Shown piece by piece: positions 34,440 to 43,873 of a DNA stretch of 64,000 nucleotides. Source of the stretch: Streptomyces sp. NBC_00513 (GTDB lineage Bacteria > Actinomycetota > Actinomycetes > Streptomycetales > Streptomycetaceae); the NCBI RefSeq assembly GCF_041431415.1, contig NZ_CP107845.1, forward strand, positions 7,626,001 through 7,690,000. The letters are read 5' to 3'. Positions within the stretch are counted from its first letter, which is position 1, and each line of letters begins with the position of its first letter. The translations under genes were made by a program, and so were the position numbers. The notes below the pieces were generated by a model that saw only the letters and a program-made list of their open reading frames with translations, searched no databases and was not told the origin of the DNA.

Positions 34440-35453
34440 ATGCCGACCTGTCCGTACGGGCACCAGTCCGCCTCCGAGGACTGGTGCGAGGTCTGCGGCC
34501 ACCGCATGGCTGCCGCCACGAGCGCCCCCGCGGCGCCTTCCTACGGCTACGGCTACCCTCCAACGGCCGGTGAGCCGACCGCGCAGGCGGAGCTGTGCCC
34601 GCAGTGTCGGACCCCGCGTGAGGCCATGGCCCCGTTCTGCGAGGAGTGCCGGTACAACTTCCCGACGAGTTCGGCGACTTCACATGTCAGCCGGCAAGCC
34701 GAGCCGCGCCCGCGCGAGGACGACTGGCTGCTGCCGTCCCGCCCGCACGAACAGCATCCGCACTACCAGCAGCTCCAGGAGCCTCACTACCAGGAGTCCT
34801 TCCAGCAGGAGTATTACCAGTACCAACCTCCACCGGAGCAGCAGGAGTACCAGCAGCCTCTGCCTCTGCAGTACCAGCAGCCGCAGTACCAGCAGCCGCA
34901 CTACCCGATGGAGTACCAGCAGCCTGTGCAGCATCAGGCGCAGCAGCACTACGGGTCCCAGGGTCAGGCCCCGTCCCTCGGCAACGGTGCCTGGAGCGCG
35001 ACGGTCGGTCCCGACCGGTCGTACTTCCTGGCGATGATGCGGCGCAGCGGCCCCGAGGCGGCCGGGTTGAACATGCCCGCGTACTCGCCCGAGCAGCACC
35101 TCGCGCTCTCCGGCGGTCAGATCACCATCGGCCGGCGGCGCGCCTCCTCGGGCGAGTCCCCGGACATCGACCTCTCGGTGCCCCCCGAGGACCCGGGCGT
35201 CTCCCACCAGCACGCGGTGCTCGTCCAGCAGCCCGACGGGAGCTGGGCGGTGGTGGACCAGAACTCCACCAACGGCACCACCATCAACGGCGGTGAGGAA
35301 CCGATCCAGCCGTACGTCCCGATCCCCCTCGGCGACGGCGATCAGGTCCACGTCGGCGCCTGGACCACGATCACCGTCCGTCGGGGCGAGGCCGGGGGCG
35401 CCCCGCTGGGCAGCTCGGACTGGAGGGGAACGGATGCTCAAGACGCTGCTTGA
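34440..35453 (+). CDS. FHA-domain protein with two zinc ribbons and Tyr/Gln-rich repeats
   Basis: 337 residues. Two Cys-rich ribbons open the protein (CPYGHQSASEDWCEVCGH, and CPQCRTPREAMAPFCEEC at about 48-66). A Gln/Tyr/Pro-rich stretch (about 95-185) contains repeated YQQP units. The C-terminal FHA domain (about 225-325, ITIGRRRAS, DPGVSHQHAVL, NSTNGTTING) binds phosphothreonine peptides. ATG 34440 follows an AAGGGGG site. Its end overlaps the next start by 20 bases. Such proteins are often read out by Ser/Thr kinases; the one at 15877 is a possible but unproven partner. Confidence 0.88.
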   Translation: MPTCPYGHQSASEDWCEVCGHRMAAATSAPAAPSYGYGYPPTAGEPTAQAELCPQCRTPREAMAPFCEECRYNFPTSSATSHVSRQAEPRPREDDWLLPSRPHEQHPHYQQLQEPHYQESFQQEYYQYQPPPEQQEYQQPLPLQYQQPQYQQPHYPMEYQQPVQHQAQQHYGSQGQAPSLGNGAWSATVGPDRSYFLAMMRRSGPEAAGLNMPAYSPEQHLALSGGQITIGRRRASSGESPDIDLSVPPEDPGVSHQHAVLVQQPDGSWAVVDQNSTNGTTINGGEEPIQPYVPIPLGDGDQVHVGAWTTITVRRGEAGGAPLGSSDWRGTDAQDAA

Positions 35454-36120
35454 CCAGTGGACGGCGAATCAGGAGCAGAAACGGGAGATCGCTGCCCAGA
35501 AGTGGGAACAGGAGAAGCGCTGGCGGGAGGAAGACCGCGCGGAGAGGCGCAAGAAGGAAGCAGCGGAGAACCAGCTTCTGCTGCAGAGGCAAGCGGAGCA
35601 GAGGGCGGAAGCGGAGCGTCGCAAGGAGACGGACGCGGTCTTGACGCGCTGGCACCTGGACGTCATGAAGAGGGCTGCCGCGGTGTCCTACGTGTCGCTG
35701 GTCTGCCACGAGAACACCTGGACCTTCCTCGCTCACAAGTCCTTTGGCAACTGGGCACCGACGTGGACCACGAGCACCGTGCAGGAGCGTGCCGGACGTG
35801 GCGGACCGGGACCGAAGGACAAACCCTTCAGCAAGGATCCCAAGCTGTCCGTAGGCCGCATCACGAAGTTCGACAACGGCATACAGCGGATCGAGGTGTC
35901 CGGTGACAACCTGGTGAGGATCCTGGACAAGCTCTGGGACAGCTCGTTCGGATCCCACCTGTTCGTCGCCATGACGGACACCTCTCCCAACAGGGCCTGG
36001 TGCGGTCCGCTCTACAAGCGGTTCAGTGACTGGCTCGAAGAGGTGGAGGCCCTGCCGGCTGATGCTCTTGGACACAGCCTGGTGCTTGACGAGAGGGTTC
36101 CGCTCGCGGACCCGAGCTGA
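35434..36120 (+). CDS. Coiled-coil protein of unknown function, coupled to FHA gene
   Basis: 228 residues. Residues 1-75 are a highly charged helix rich in Glu, Lys, Arg and Gln (likely coiled coil). The rest is a globular domain with WHLDVMKRAAAVSYVSLVCHENTWTF... and FSDWLEEVEALPADALGH that I cannot assign. GGAGG lies seven bases before ATG 35434, inside the FHA gene. The overlap predicts coupled translation and perhaps a complex. No signal peptide or membrane segment. Confidence 0.7.
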   Translation: MLKTLLDQWTANQEQKREIAAQKWEQEKRWREEDRAERRKKEAAENQLLLQRQAEQRAEAERRKETDAVLTRWHLDVMKRAAAVSYVSLVCHENTWTFLAHKSFGNWAPTWTTSTVQERAGRGGPGPKDKPFSKDPKLSVGRITKFDNGIQRIEVSGDNLVRILDKLWDSSFGSHLFVAMTDTSPNRAWCGPLYKRFSDWLEEVEALPADALGHSLVLDERVPLADPS

Positions 36121-36407
36121 AGGGCACGGTTCTGCCGGAGGCGGACGACATCGACCGCGGTCCTGGACGGTTTCGCGGGGGGAGGGGCGGGCTCGGGAAC
36201 TCGCCGCCACCCTCCACGCCGCCCGTACGGGGCGCGGTCCCGCCGTACCGCGCTGCGCCGGGTTCCCGACTGAACCCGGCCGCCCCACCGACCGACGCCC
36301 GAGGGCCGTACTCGTGCGGGCGAGTCGAAGCGACCGTCACTCCGCGGGCCGCTCTCGGCCGCGTCATCGGCGCGCGGCGGCACGGTCTGCCCTGGCCGGC
36401 GCGTCGA

Positions 36408-36617
36408 TCAAGGGCTGTGGTGGGAGCCCTTGTCGAGAAGGTCGCCGGCCCTGCGTTCGAGGAGGACCGGCAGGTAGGCGCGCACCCGGGCGTACCGGAG
36501 CTCGTCGTAAGCCGTCTCCACGGCGCTGTGGACAGCTCCGGCGTCGAGGCAGGGATGAGCCCGCAGCAGACGCTCGGCGATGTGGTGGACCATGAGGGCG
36601 TCCTCGGTTTCCATCAT
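36408..36617 (-). CDS. Small three-helix-bundle dimerisation-domain protein
   Basis: 69 residues, all helical: VHHIAERLLRAHPCLDAGAVHSAVETAYDELRYARVRAYLPVLLERRAGDLL. The pattern (AERL...HP..., V...V...AY..., VR.YLPVLLER.A.D.L) matches the small three-helix bundle domain proteins common in actinobacteria. Function is unknown. The second ATG (36614) is an equally good start. Confidence 0.7.
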   Translation of the reverse strand: MMETEDALMVHHIAERLLRAHPCLDAGAVHSAVETAYDELRYARVRAYLPVLLERRAGDLLDKGSHHSP

Positions 36618-36835
36618 TCGGCTCTTCTATCCCGGATACGGGTTCCTCATGGCCGCCTGATGACACACGGCTTGGACCGTGCCATACATGGCCAGTTGGC
36701 AGTCCTCCCGCACACGGGAGCGGCCGCGGAGGTCGCCGTCCTGCGGCCAACCCGCTCCGAACGGCCCTGAGGCGCGTCCGGAGCGGGGAAGGGGCCGGAC
36801 CGCAGTGGGGGAAGGTCGGCCGACCCGGGGGAAGG

Positions 36836-38965
36836 TCAGTCGACCGTCCAGCGCTGCAGCGCCGTGCCGGTGGCCTTCTGCTGGGTCACCTTGGCGCCGT
36901 CGGTGGCCGAGGCGGCGGTGAGCACCAGGCCGCTTCGGGCGGAGGCGATGGTGTGCTCGCCGTCGGCGAGCGGTGTGACCTTCCAGCGCTGGCCGATCTC
37001 GCCCGTACACGTCCGCTGAACGGCGGCGGCGCCGGACGACCTGGAGCCGTTGGCCACATCCAGGCACATCCCGGATGTCTTGTTGATGATGGTGTAGGAG
37101 CCGTCCGACTGCTTGGTGAACGTCCACGTCTGATTGCGTCCGCTGTTCGGCGCCCACAGGACCATGGCGGCGCCGTCGGTCGTGGAACCGCCCGGGTTGT
37201 CCAGTGACTTGCCTCCTGTCTCGACGCTGTGCGCACCCTCCACGACCTTCGTGACACCGGGCCAGGGAATGCCCGGGGCGGGGTGGTAGCCGATACCGGC
37301 CGCGGTCCAGCGCGGTCCCTGCTGGGCCAGGCGCCGGCGGAAGTCCTGCCAGTCGCGGGCGGACTGCGGGGTCCAACCGACCTCGGCGAGGGCGGGCAGG
37401 CGGGGGAAACTCATATACTCGGCGTAGGCGTGGGGTTCGGGCCAGCGGGTGGTGGGGGTCGGCAGCGCGTCGCTGCCCTCGTAGGCGCGGTCCGCCCACA
37501 GCGCGGCCTCGACGCCGGCGATCTGCCCGGCGGGGACGATCGAGCCGGTGCCGTCCGGCTTGGCGGTGGCCTTCGCCGGGTCCCACTCGTAGGACTTCTG
37601 CACCGGCACGTAGCCGGACCAGCTCAGTCCGTAGGGGGTGGACACGTCGTACTTCATGTCCAGGTAGGCGTGGTCGGAGGGCGACATGACGAACTTGGCG
37701 CCCTGGGCCACCCCGCTGCGGACGAAGCCGATGGTCTCGGTCTCATCGGCCGTGCCGATGCTCTCCCGGTCACCCTCCTCACCCCAGTACTGCATCAGGC
37801 TGCCCGCGGGGATCGCGGCCTGACCGAGCTGGTGCCAGCCCATCACGGTCTTCTTCCGTGAGGTGGTGGTCGAGGTGGCCGCCTCGACGTAGGCGGCGTA
37901 CTGGGACGGGGTCGCCTGCGGGGTCTCGTCACCGCCGAGGTGAATGTAGGGGCCGGGCGTGAGCTTGGCCACCGCCTTGATGACGGTGCGCAGGAAGCGG
38001 GTCGTCTCGGCCGTGTGCCGCTCGTCCTCCAGGCAGTAGAGGCTGATGCCGACGTCGAATCCGGAGTAGGGAGGCTTCGCCTTGTCGTCACAGTTCAGCC
38101 CGGGCACCGAGGCCAGCGCGGCCCGGGTGTGGCCGGGCCCGTCGATCTCCGGTACCACGGTCATGAAGCGGGACTGCGCGTAGGCGACGATCTCCTTGTA
38201 GTCCGCAGCCGAGTAGTACCAACCGCTGCCGTGGGTGAAGCCGCTCTGTGTACTGGCACCGACCTTCGTCAGCTCCGGAATCGCGTCGATGGCGATGCGC
38301 CAACCCTGGTCGTCGGTCAGGTGCAGATGCAGCGTGTTGATCTTGTACGCCGCGGCCTGGTCGATGTAGCGCTTGACCTGGGCCACGGGGTAGAAGCGGC
38401 GGGCGACGTCCAACATCACGCCTCGGTACGCGTACCGGGGCGAGTCGGAGATCCGTACCGGGGAGACGGTCCAGGGGCCGGGCGCTCGGGTGGGAGACTC
38501 CACTGCGGCCGGGAGGAGTTGGCGCAGCGTCTGCACACCGCGGAACAATCCCTCGGCTCCGTGGGCCCTCACCACGACTCCGTCCTTGTCGGACGACAGC
38601 GTGTATCCCTCGGCGCCGAGCTCCTCGGGGCCGTTGGGGTCCAGGACGACGGCCTGCTTCGGCGCCCGCGAGACCGCGACGACCGGCAGGGTGTGGCCCG
38701 TTGCCGGGGCGAGAACCTTGGCCAGGTAGGTGCCGACGCCGAGCGCAGCGGGCTTCTTCGACAGGACGGCGATGCGCGTCCGGGGGGTGAGGGTGAATCC
38801 CCTGCCCGCCATCGGCAGGTGGGACACGGGCTGTGGCACGAGGGCTGAGGGGGCGGCCGGGGGAGGAGCGGTCGCCGCCTCGGAAACCGTGGCCGACAAC
38901 GGGAGAGCGAGGACGACTGTGGCGAGTGCGGCGAGACATCGGCCTCGTCGGCGCAACCAGCGCAT
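36836..38965 (-). CDS. Secreted beta-N-acetylhexosaminidase GH20 with C-terminal ricin/CBM13 domain
   Basis: 709 residues with a Sec signal peptide (cleavage near SEAATA). A GH20b N-terminal domain leads to the catalytic barrel (YRGVMLDVARRFYPV, LHLHLTDDQGWR, HLGGDETPQ with the Asp346-Glu347 pair). A ricin-type trefoil closes the protein (about 580-709, MCLDVANGSRS, QRWKV). It removes terminal GlcNAc or GalNAc. AAGGAG six bases upstream fixes ATG 38965. It is the last gene of the leftward ABC operon, 111 bases after the permease stop, so its products probably feed that importer. Confidence 0.93.
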   Translation of the reverse strand: MRWLRRRGRCLAALATVVLALPLSATVSEAATAPPPAAPSALVPQPVSHLPMAGRGFTLTPRTRIAVLSKKPAALGVGTYLAKVLAPATGHTLPVVAVSRAPKQAVVLDPNGPEELGAEGYTLSSDKDGVVVRAHGAEGLFRGVQTLRQLLPAAVESPTRAPGPWTVSPVRISDSPRYAYRGVMLDVARRFYPVAQVKRYIDQAAAYKINTLHLHLTDDQGWRIAIDAIPELTKVGASTQSGFTHGSGWYYSAADYKEIVAYAQSRFMTVVPEIDGPGHTRAALASVPGLNCDDKAKPPYSGFDVGISLYCLEDERHTAETTRFLRTVIKAVAKLTPGPYIHLGGDETPQATPSQYAAYVEAATSTTTSRKKTVMGWHQLGQAAIPAGSLMQYWGEEGDRESIGTADETETIGFVRSGVAQGAKFVMSPSDHAYLDMKYDVSTPYGLSWSGYVPVQKSYEWDPAKATAKPDGTGSIVPAGQIAGVEAALWADRAYEGSDALPTPTTRWPEPHAYAEYMSFPRLPALAEVGWTPQSARDWQDFRRRLAQQGPRWTAAGIGYHPAPGIPWPGVTKVVEGAHSVETGGKSLDNPGGSTTDGAAMVLWAPNSGRNQTWTFTKQSDGSYTIINKTSGMCLDVANGSRSSGAAAVQRTCTGEIGQRWKVTPLADGEHTIASARSGLVLTAASATDGAKVTQQKATGTALQRWTVD

Positions 38966-39076
38966 GGTTGACTCCTTCGGACGGTGGTGCACGGAGCCGC
39001 CCGCGGGCGGCCGGATTTCCCGCGTACGCCATCGCCGAGCGCACCGTGGTGGGGGGCGGTCGGGGCGGCCGGCGGG

Positions 39077-39994
39077 TCACTTGACGGATCCGGCGGTGAG
39101 ACCGGAGACGACCTTCCGCTCGATGAGCGCGAAGAGGACGACGACGGGCACGATCGCGATGACCGAGCCGGCGAACAGGTAGTTCCATTGGACGGTGTAG
39201 TTGCCGATGAAACTGTTGATGCCGACCGTCAGCGGTTGACTCTCCGGGATGGTGGAGAGGGTGAGGCCCATGACGAATTCGTTCCATGCCGAGATGAAGG
39301 TGAAGATCATCGCGGTGACGACTCCCGGCATCGCCAGGGGCAGGGTGATGCGCAGCAGCGCTCCCGCCCTCCCCAGGCCGTCGATCATGGCCGACTCTTC
39401 GAGGGCTTCGGGGATGGAGGCGAAGTAGGCGGTGAGGATCCAGATCGCGAAGGCCAGATTGAAGGCCGCGTTGCACAGGATCAGGGTCCATACGGAGTTG
39501 AGCATGCCCAACTGGTAGAACTCGCGGTAGAGACCTACGAGCAGCGACGTGGGCTGGAACATCTGCGTGGCGAGGACCAGCAGAAGGAAGAGGCCGCGGC
39601 CCCGGAACCTCATGCGCGCGGTGTAGTACGCGGCGGGGATGGCGACCAGCAGGACGAGCAGGGTGGATCCCGCGGCGACCAGCAGCGTGACCCGCAGGTT
39701 GGCCCCGAGGTGAGACTCGCGCCATACGTTGACGAAGTTCGCCCACTCGAACTCGGCCGGCAGATAGCCGGCGTCGCGCAGTTCGCGCGCCGGCCGCAGC
39801 GCGGTGATCACCATCTCCGCGTACGGAAACAGGAACACGGCCGCCAGCAGCCATGCGACGGCGGCGACCAGCAGGGTCCGCGCGCGCAGGGTGCGCTGAG
39901 GTCGTGGCGTGCCGGGTCGGGTGCCGCCGGTCCGGGAGCGGGAGACCGAGGCGGGCCGGTGGGTCTTCGAAGGGGTGAGGGTGTTCTGGGCCAT
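39077..39994 (-). CDS. Amino-sugar/oligosaccharide ABC permease (MalG type)
   Basis: 305 residues with six membrane segments and the EAA loop ALEESAMIDGLGRAGALLRITLP. It ends VVSGLTAGSVK as usual for MalG-like CUT1 permeases. The start overlaps the stop of the partner permease (ATGA). No ATPase gene is in the operon. The GH20 gene downstream suggests GlcNAc- or GalNAc-type oligosaccharides as cargo (inference). Confidence 0.92.
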   Translation of the reverse strand: MAQNTLTPSKTHRPASVSRSRTGGTRPGTPRPQRTLRARTLLVAAVAWLLAAVFLFPYAEMVITALRPARELRDAGYLPAEFEWANFVNVWRESHLGANLRVTLLVAAGSTLLVLLVAIPAAYYTARMRFRGRGLFLLLVLATQMFQPTSLLVGLYREFYQLGMLNSVWTLILCNAAFNLAFAIWILTAYFASIPEALEESAMIDGLGRAGALLRITLPLAMPGVVTAMIFTFISAWNEFVMGLTLSTIPESQPLTVGINSFIGNYTVQWNYLFAGSVIAIVPVVVLFALIERKVVSGLTAGSVK

Positions 39995-40908
39995 CAGCTC
40001 TCCTCCTGGTTCCAGCGGGAGACCTTGAGGAAGAGGACGACCATGACCACGACGAGAGCGAAGTTCACGACGGACATCGCCGCGGACTGGCCGATGTCGG
40101 AGTTCTTGAGCTGGTACATGAACACGGTGGTGGTGGCGGTGTCGCTGTCCGGGCCACCGCGGGTCATGCTCCAGATGACGGGGAACGAGTTGAAGACGTT
40201 GATCAGGTTGATGACGACACCGACGAGGAACGCCGGCCGCAACAGCGGGAGGGTGATGCGCAGATACGTCTGCCAGGTGGTGGTGCCGTCCACCTTCGCC
40301 GCCTCGTAGACCTCGCCCGGGATGGTCTGGAGTCCCGCGAGCAGGGTGTAGGTGGTGAACGGCAGGGAGACGAAGACGGCGACGAACATCATCCAGGGCC
40401 AGGCCGTCGAGGGGTCGCCCAACCAGTCCTTGGGGCCGTCGATGAGCCCCAGATCGCGCATGAGCGTGTTCAGGACGCCGGCGGTCTGATTGAGCATCCA
40501 CTTGAAGCCGATGGCGGTCATCACGACCGATGCGGCCCAGGGGGCGATGAGGGCCCAGCGGGTGACGCGCCGGCCGGGAAACCTCTGATTGAAGAGCTGG
40601 GCCAACGCCAGCGACGTCACCATGGTGGCGGTGACCACGACCACGGTCCACACCAGGGTCGACACGACGACCGAGGGCAGTGACGGTTCGTCGAACAGCC
40701 GCTTGTACTTGTCGAATCCGGCCGAGCCCCGGACGAATCCGCTGCTGCTGATCTTCAGGAACGAGGTGCGGACCATCTCGTAGACCGGCCAGAGCACGAC
40801 CAGGACGATGAGCAGGACGGCGGGCCCGATCCAGGGCAGGGGCCCCAGCCGGGCCAGACCGCCCCGGCCCTTGCGGCCGGAGCCGGCCGTGGAGGAAGTG
40901 GGGGACAC
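39994..40908 (-). CDS. Amino-sugar/oligosaccharide ABC permease (MalF type)
   Basis: 304 residues from GTG, with six membrane segments and the EAA loop YEAAKVDGTTTWQTYLRITLP. It follows the binding-protein gene by 34 bases and overlaps the next permease by one base pair step (ATGA). It is a standard CUT1 half-permease. Confidence 0.92.
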   Translation of the reverse strand: MSPTSSTAGSGRKGRGGLARLGPLPWIGPAVLLIVLVVLWPVYEMVRTSFLKISSSGFVRGSAGFDKYKRLFDEPSLPSVVVSTLVWTVVVVTATMVTSLALAQLFNQRFPGRRVTRWALIAPWAASVVMTAIGFKWMLNQTAGVLNTLMRDLGLIDGPKDWLGDPSTAWPWMMFVAVFVSLPFTTYTLLAGLQTIPGEVYEAAKVDGTTTWQTYLRITLPLLRPAFLVGVVINLINVFNSFPVIWSMTRGGPDSDTATTTVFMYQLKNSDIGQSAAMSVVNFALVVVMVVLFLKVSRWNQEES

Positions 40909-40942
40909 GAGGGTGCCTTTCGTGAGGTGCGGTTCGCGTGGC

Positions 40943-42214
40943 CTACTGGTCGGAAACCGCGTCCTCGGCCTTCTTCTGCAGCTCGCCCAGCACCTTGGCC
41001 GGGTCGTTCACGGCCGTGCCGCCGCTCTTCTTGATCTCGGCGGAGACGGCGTCCCAGGAGGTGTCGCCGAGCGGGTAGAAGACCGCGTTCGGCAGCAGCG
41101 CGAAGAAGGGCTCGAGGTCCTTGTGCTTGCCGTTGCCGGTCATCTCCTGGAGCGTGTCCTTGGTGACCGGCATCAGGTTGTACAGCTCATCGAACTTCAG
41201 CGTGTTCTCCTTCGAGTACGCGAAGTCCAGGAACTCGCGCACCTCTTCCTTGTGGCCGTTGTCCTTGAACGCCATCATCCAGTCGGCGACACCCAGCGTG
41301 GACTTGAGCGCGCCCGTTCTTCCGGGGATGGGCACGACGCCGTAGTCGACCTTGCCGTCCTTGGACATCTGGAGCAGAGAAGGGTGACCGTTGAGCATCG
41401 CGGTCTTACCGGCCGCGAAGTCCGCGAACGCGGTCTTGCGGTCCGTCGTCGCGGGGTTGGCGTAGGTCAGGCCGGGAGTGACGAGGTTGGTCTTCAGCCA
41501 GGTGAACGACTCGACGTTGGCCCTACTGTTCAAGGTGTAGGTGCCCTGGGCGTCCGTGAACCCACCGCCGTTGCCGAACTCCCATATCAGCGACTCGCCT
41601 TGGGCCTCCTCGGGACCGAGTGGCAGCGCGTAGGGAGTCACGCCCGGCACCGTCGCCTTGATCTTCTCGGCGGCGGCCTTGAGGTCGTCCCAGGTCTTCG
41701 GCGCCTCGGTGATGCCGGCCTTGGCGAAGACGGTCTTGTTGTAGAAGAAGGCCCGCGCCGAGGAGACGAAGGGTATGCCGTACCGCGTGCCGTCGACCTC
41801 ACCGGCCTTGGCGAAGCTGTCGATCAGGTTGGCGCGGGTCTTCTCCGACAGGACCTCGTCCGCCTTGTAGAGCAGGTCGTCGGCGACCTTGTCCGCGTAG
41901 CCGCCGGTTTGTAGGACGTCCGGAACGTTACCGCTCTGGATCATCGTCTTGACCTGGGAGTCGATGTCGTTCCAGTTGATGACCTGGACGTCGACCTTGA
42001 TCTTCGGGTGGGTGGCGGTGAAGCGCTGCGCGACGTCCTTCCAGTAGGCCGTCGAGCTGTTCGAGGCCTTGTCGCCGTAGTCGGCGGCCACCAGCTTGAG
42101 CGTCACGTCCTGGCCGTCCGATGCGCCGGCGCCGCCGCTGTTGCCACCGCAGGCCGTGAGGGTGAGTGCCCCGAGGGCGCAGGTGCATGCCGCCACGAAC
42201 ATCCGCTTGTTCAT
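40943..42214 (-). CDS. Sugar-binding lipoprotein of second ABC importer
   Basis: 423 residues with a lipoprotein signal (LTAC lipobox, Cys near residue 22). Family 1 solute-binding fold, with VTLKLVAADYGDKASNSS at the start, FVSSARAFFYNKTVFAKAG in the hinge and AMLNGHPSLL later. First gene of the operon that ends with the GH20 hexosaminidase. The ligand is probably a HexNAc-containing oligosaccharide. No dre (DasR) site is visible upstream, so it is unlikely to be the chitobiose DasABC system. Confidence 0.9.
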   Translation of the reverse strand: MNKRMFVAACTCALGALTLTACGGNSGGAGASDGQDVTLKLVAADYGDKASNSSTAYWKDVAQRFTATHPKIKVDVQVINWNDIDSQVKTMIQSGNVPDVLQTGGYADKVADDLLYKADEVLSEKTRANLIDSFAKAGEVDGTRYGIPFVSSARAFFYNKTVFAKAGITEAPKTWDDLKAAAEKIKATVPGVTPYALPLGPEEAQGESLIWEFGNGGGFTDAQGTYTLNSRANVESFTWLKTNLVTPGLTYANPATTDRKTAFADFAAGKTAMLNGHPSLLQMSKDGKVDYGVVPIPGRTGALKSTLGVADWMMAFKDNGHKEEVREFLDFAYSKENTLKFDELYNLMPVTKDTLQEMTGNGKHKDLEPFFALLPNAVFYPLGDTSWDAVSAEIKKSGGTAVNDPAKVLGELQKKAEDAVSDQ

Positions 42215-42727
42215 CGTCAGTACCGCCTTTTCTCCTGGCCGGCCGAGGCGACACGGCCCATGGGGGTCCGGGACTACGGCAGATTCGGAGCGTGCGCACA
42301 TCTGAAGTATCCAAATGGTTTTCGCTCAGGAACGAGCATCTGCTGTGGGCAGAGTAAACACGAGGAAGGAGGTTCAGAACCAGACCTGTTACGCAAAAGA
42401 TGCCTTCCGATCAAGGGGCGACGTCGGTAGGCCTGTGCGGGAGCGGGTGGAGGGCTCGAACCGGGCATCCATTGGCAGTCGAGGCCCCCCGCGCGGCCTT
42501 CGGGGACGCGACAACCGGGTACGGGGCCTCCGGGTACGGGGCTTCCGGGTACGGGCAGGCCCGTTTCGCGAGCGCGCCCCGGAGGCCGTACGGGGAGGAT
42601 CTGGCCGCTGCCGCGAAGGCGGGTGCGGGCGCGCGGCAGGCGCAGGCGTGCCCGGCACCTCGGGGTCGACGGGCCACCCGGAACCACCTCCGGCTTGGTG
42701 GCGGAGGTGCGTGAACAGGAGGGGCCG
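42215..42727. other. 513-base gap: promoter of ABC operon and a short tandem repeat
   Basis: The leftward promoter probably lies in the AT-richer part at 42300-42400. An ATGCTCG-containing stretch (minus strand, 42331-42345) weakly resembles the element before the kinase and isomerase operons. A 15-base unit CCGGGTACGGGGCYT repeats 2.7 times at 42515-42555. No convincing gene. Confidence 0.45.
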
Positions 42728-43528
42728 TCAGACGGTGAGTACCTCGATACCCGCCTCGGTGAGCCGCGCGGCCATCTCGGGAGCGATGCCGGAGTCGGTG
42801 ACTATCACGTCGATCCGGTCCAGGCCGCAGATTCTGGCGAAGGCGCGCTTGCCCATCTTCGAGGAGTCGGTCGCGAGGATCACTTTCCGGGCGCGCTCCG
42901 CGAAGAGCCTGCTGATGCCGGCCTCGTCCTCGTGGTGTGTCATGACGCCGAGCTGCGGATCCACACCGTCGACGCCGAGCACGGCGACGTCGAGCACCAC
43001 CTGGTTCAAGACCCCCTCCGTCAGCGGGCCCACCAGCTCATAGGTCTGGGGGCGCGCGACGCCGCCGGTCAGCACGATCTTGAACTGCGGACGCACGGCC
43101 AGTTCACCTGCGATGTTCAGCGCGTTGGTGACGACCGTGTAGAGGGGACCCGAGGGGCTTTCCCCGCGCTCGGCCGTCGATCCGCCCGCCCGGAGCACCA
43201 GAGCCCGGGCCACCTCCGTGGTGGTGGTGCCACCGTTGAAGCCGACGACGTCACCCTCGCTCAGCAGGTCTGCCACGGCGTTCGCGATGCGCTGCTTCTC
43301 CGTGACCCGTCGCGAGGACTTGTAGCGCAACGGAAGCTCGTAGGAGACGCCGTGCGCGATCGCCCCTCCACGTGTGCGGACGAGCAGCTTCTGCTCGGCC
43401 AGTTCGTCGAGGTCGCGCCGGATGGTCGCCGGCGACACCGCCACCGAGGCGGCCGCCTCCTCCACGTCCAGCTTGCCGTCGACCGCGAGCAGTTCCATCA
43501 GCTTGCTCCACCGCTCCTGCTTTGACAT
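42728..43528 (-). CDS. DeoR/AgaR-type regulator of amino-sugar genes
   Basis: 266 residues. The DeoR helix-turn-helix (LDVEEAAASVAVSPATIRRDLDEL) is followed by TRGGAI and the DeoRC effector domain (GFNGGTTTTEVARAL, VVTNALNIAGELA). It is only distantly similar to the two gal-type DeoR proteins. ATG 43528 is chosen because GGAGGGG lies about ten bases upstream; ATG 43537 would sit directly on that site. It is divergent from the kinase operon and upstream of the ABC operon, so it probably controls both. AgaR-like proteins respond to amino-sugar phosphates. Confidence 0.88.
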   Translation of the reverse strand: MSKQERWSKLMELLAVDGKLDVEEAAASVAVSPATIRRDLDELAEQKLLVRTRGGAIAHGVSYELPLRYKSSRRVTEKQRIANAVADLLSEGDVVGFNGGTTTTEVARALVLRAGGSTAERGESPSGPLYTVVTNALNIAGELAVRPQFKIVLTGGVARPQTYELVGPLTEGVLNQVVLDVAVLGVDGVDPQLGVMTHHEDEAGISRLFAERARKVILATDSSKMGKRAFARICGLDRIDVIVTDSGIAPEMAARLTEAGIEVLTV

Positions 43529-43751
43529 GCGCCGCATCCCCTCCGTGCCTCGGAACCTCGAATGGCGCGCACCGAGGGCGAGGGCCGCCAGAGCGGTCTG
43601 TCGGTCCTCAACAGGTATGCGCGAAGTTGATCGTAACGCCGCGGTCCCGCGCACCACGTGGCGTGCGCGATTCGTGCACGCCAGGGAAGGTCGCAGGCCC
43701 GCGGCTCTGGACGTGGCGTACCGTGCCGATGAATACTGCGCTCACACGTCA

Positions 43752-43772
43752 TGCAAGATATCGCTCGATGCG
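43752..43772. promoter_or_regulatory. Element shared with SIS/aldolase operon (site 1)
   Basis: Matches 45811-45831 at 17 of 21 bases: blocks TGCA, GATA and GCTCGAT with the same spacing. It lies in the divergent gap between the DeoR gene and the ROK kinase. Probable operator of the DeoR protein at 42728 (inference). Confidence 0.6.
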
Positions 43773-43873
43773 GGGTGTGAACGCGCATGTTTGATCGTGA
43801 TGGTGGTTCGGCATCGATGGTAAGGACAGTGGCGCCTCCGGCGCGCCCGTCCTCCTCGTCCGAAGGCCTGCCC

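Noticed and set aside
36836..42214. DasABC chitobiose system
   Set aside because: No dre site before the binding-protein gene and adjacent genes point to a GalNAc/galactosamine route; GlcNAc oligosaccharides are still possible cargo.
42354..42362. GTAAACA-like half site upstream of the second ABC operon
   Set aside because: Only one half of the LacI-type palindrome is present; the other half does not match, so it was not counted as a seventh operator.
42515..42555. 15-base tandem repeat (2.7 copies) that could encode GYGAS or PYPEA repeats
   Set aside because: Neither strand offers a frame with a good start, domain or codon bias; treated as a short non-coding repeat.
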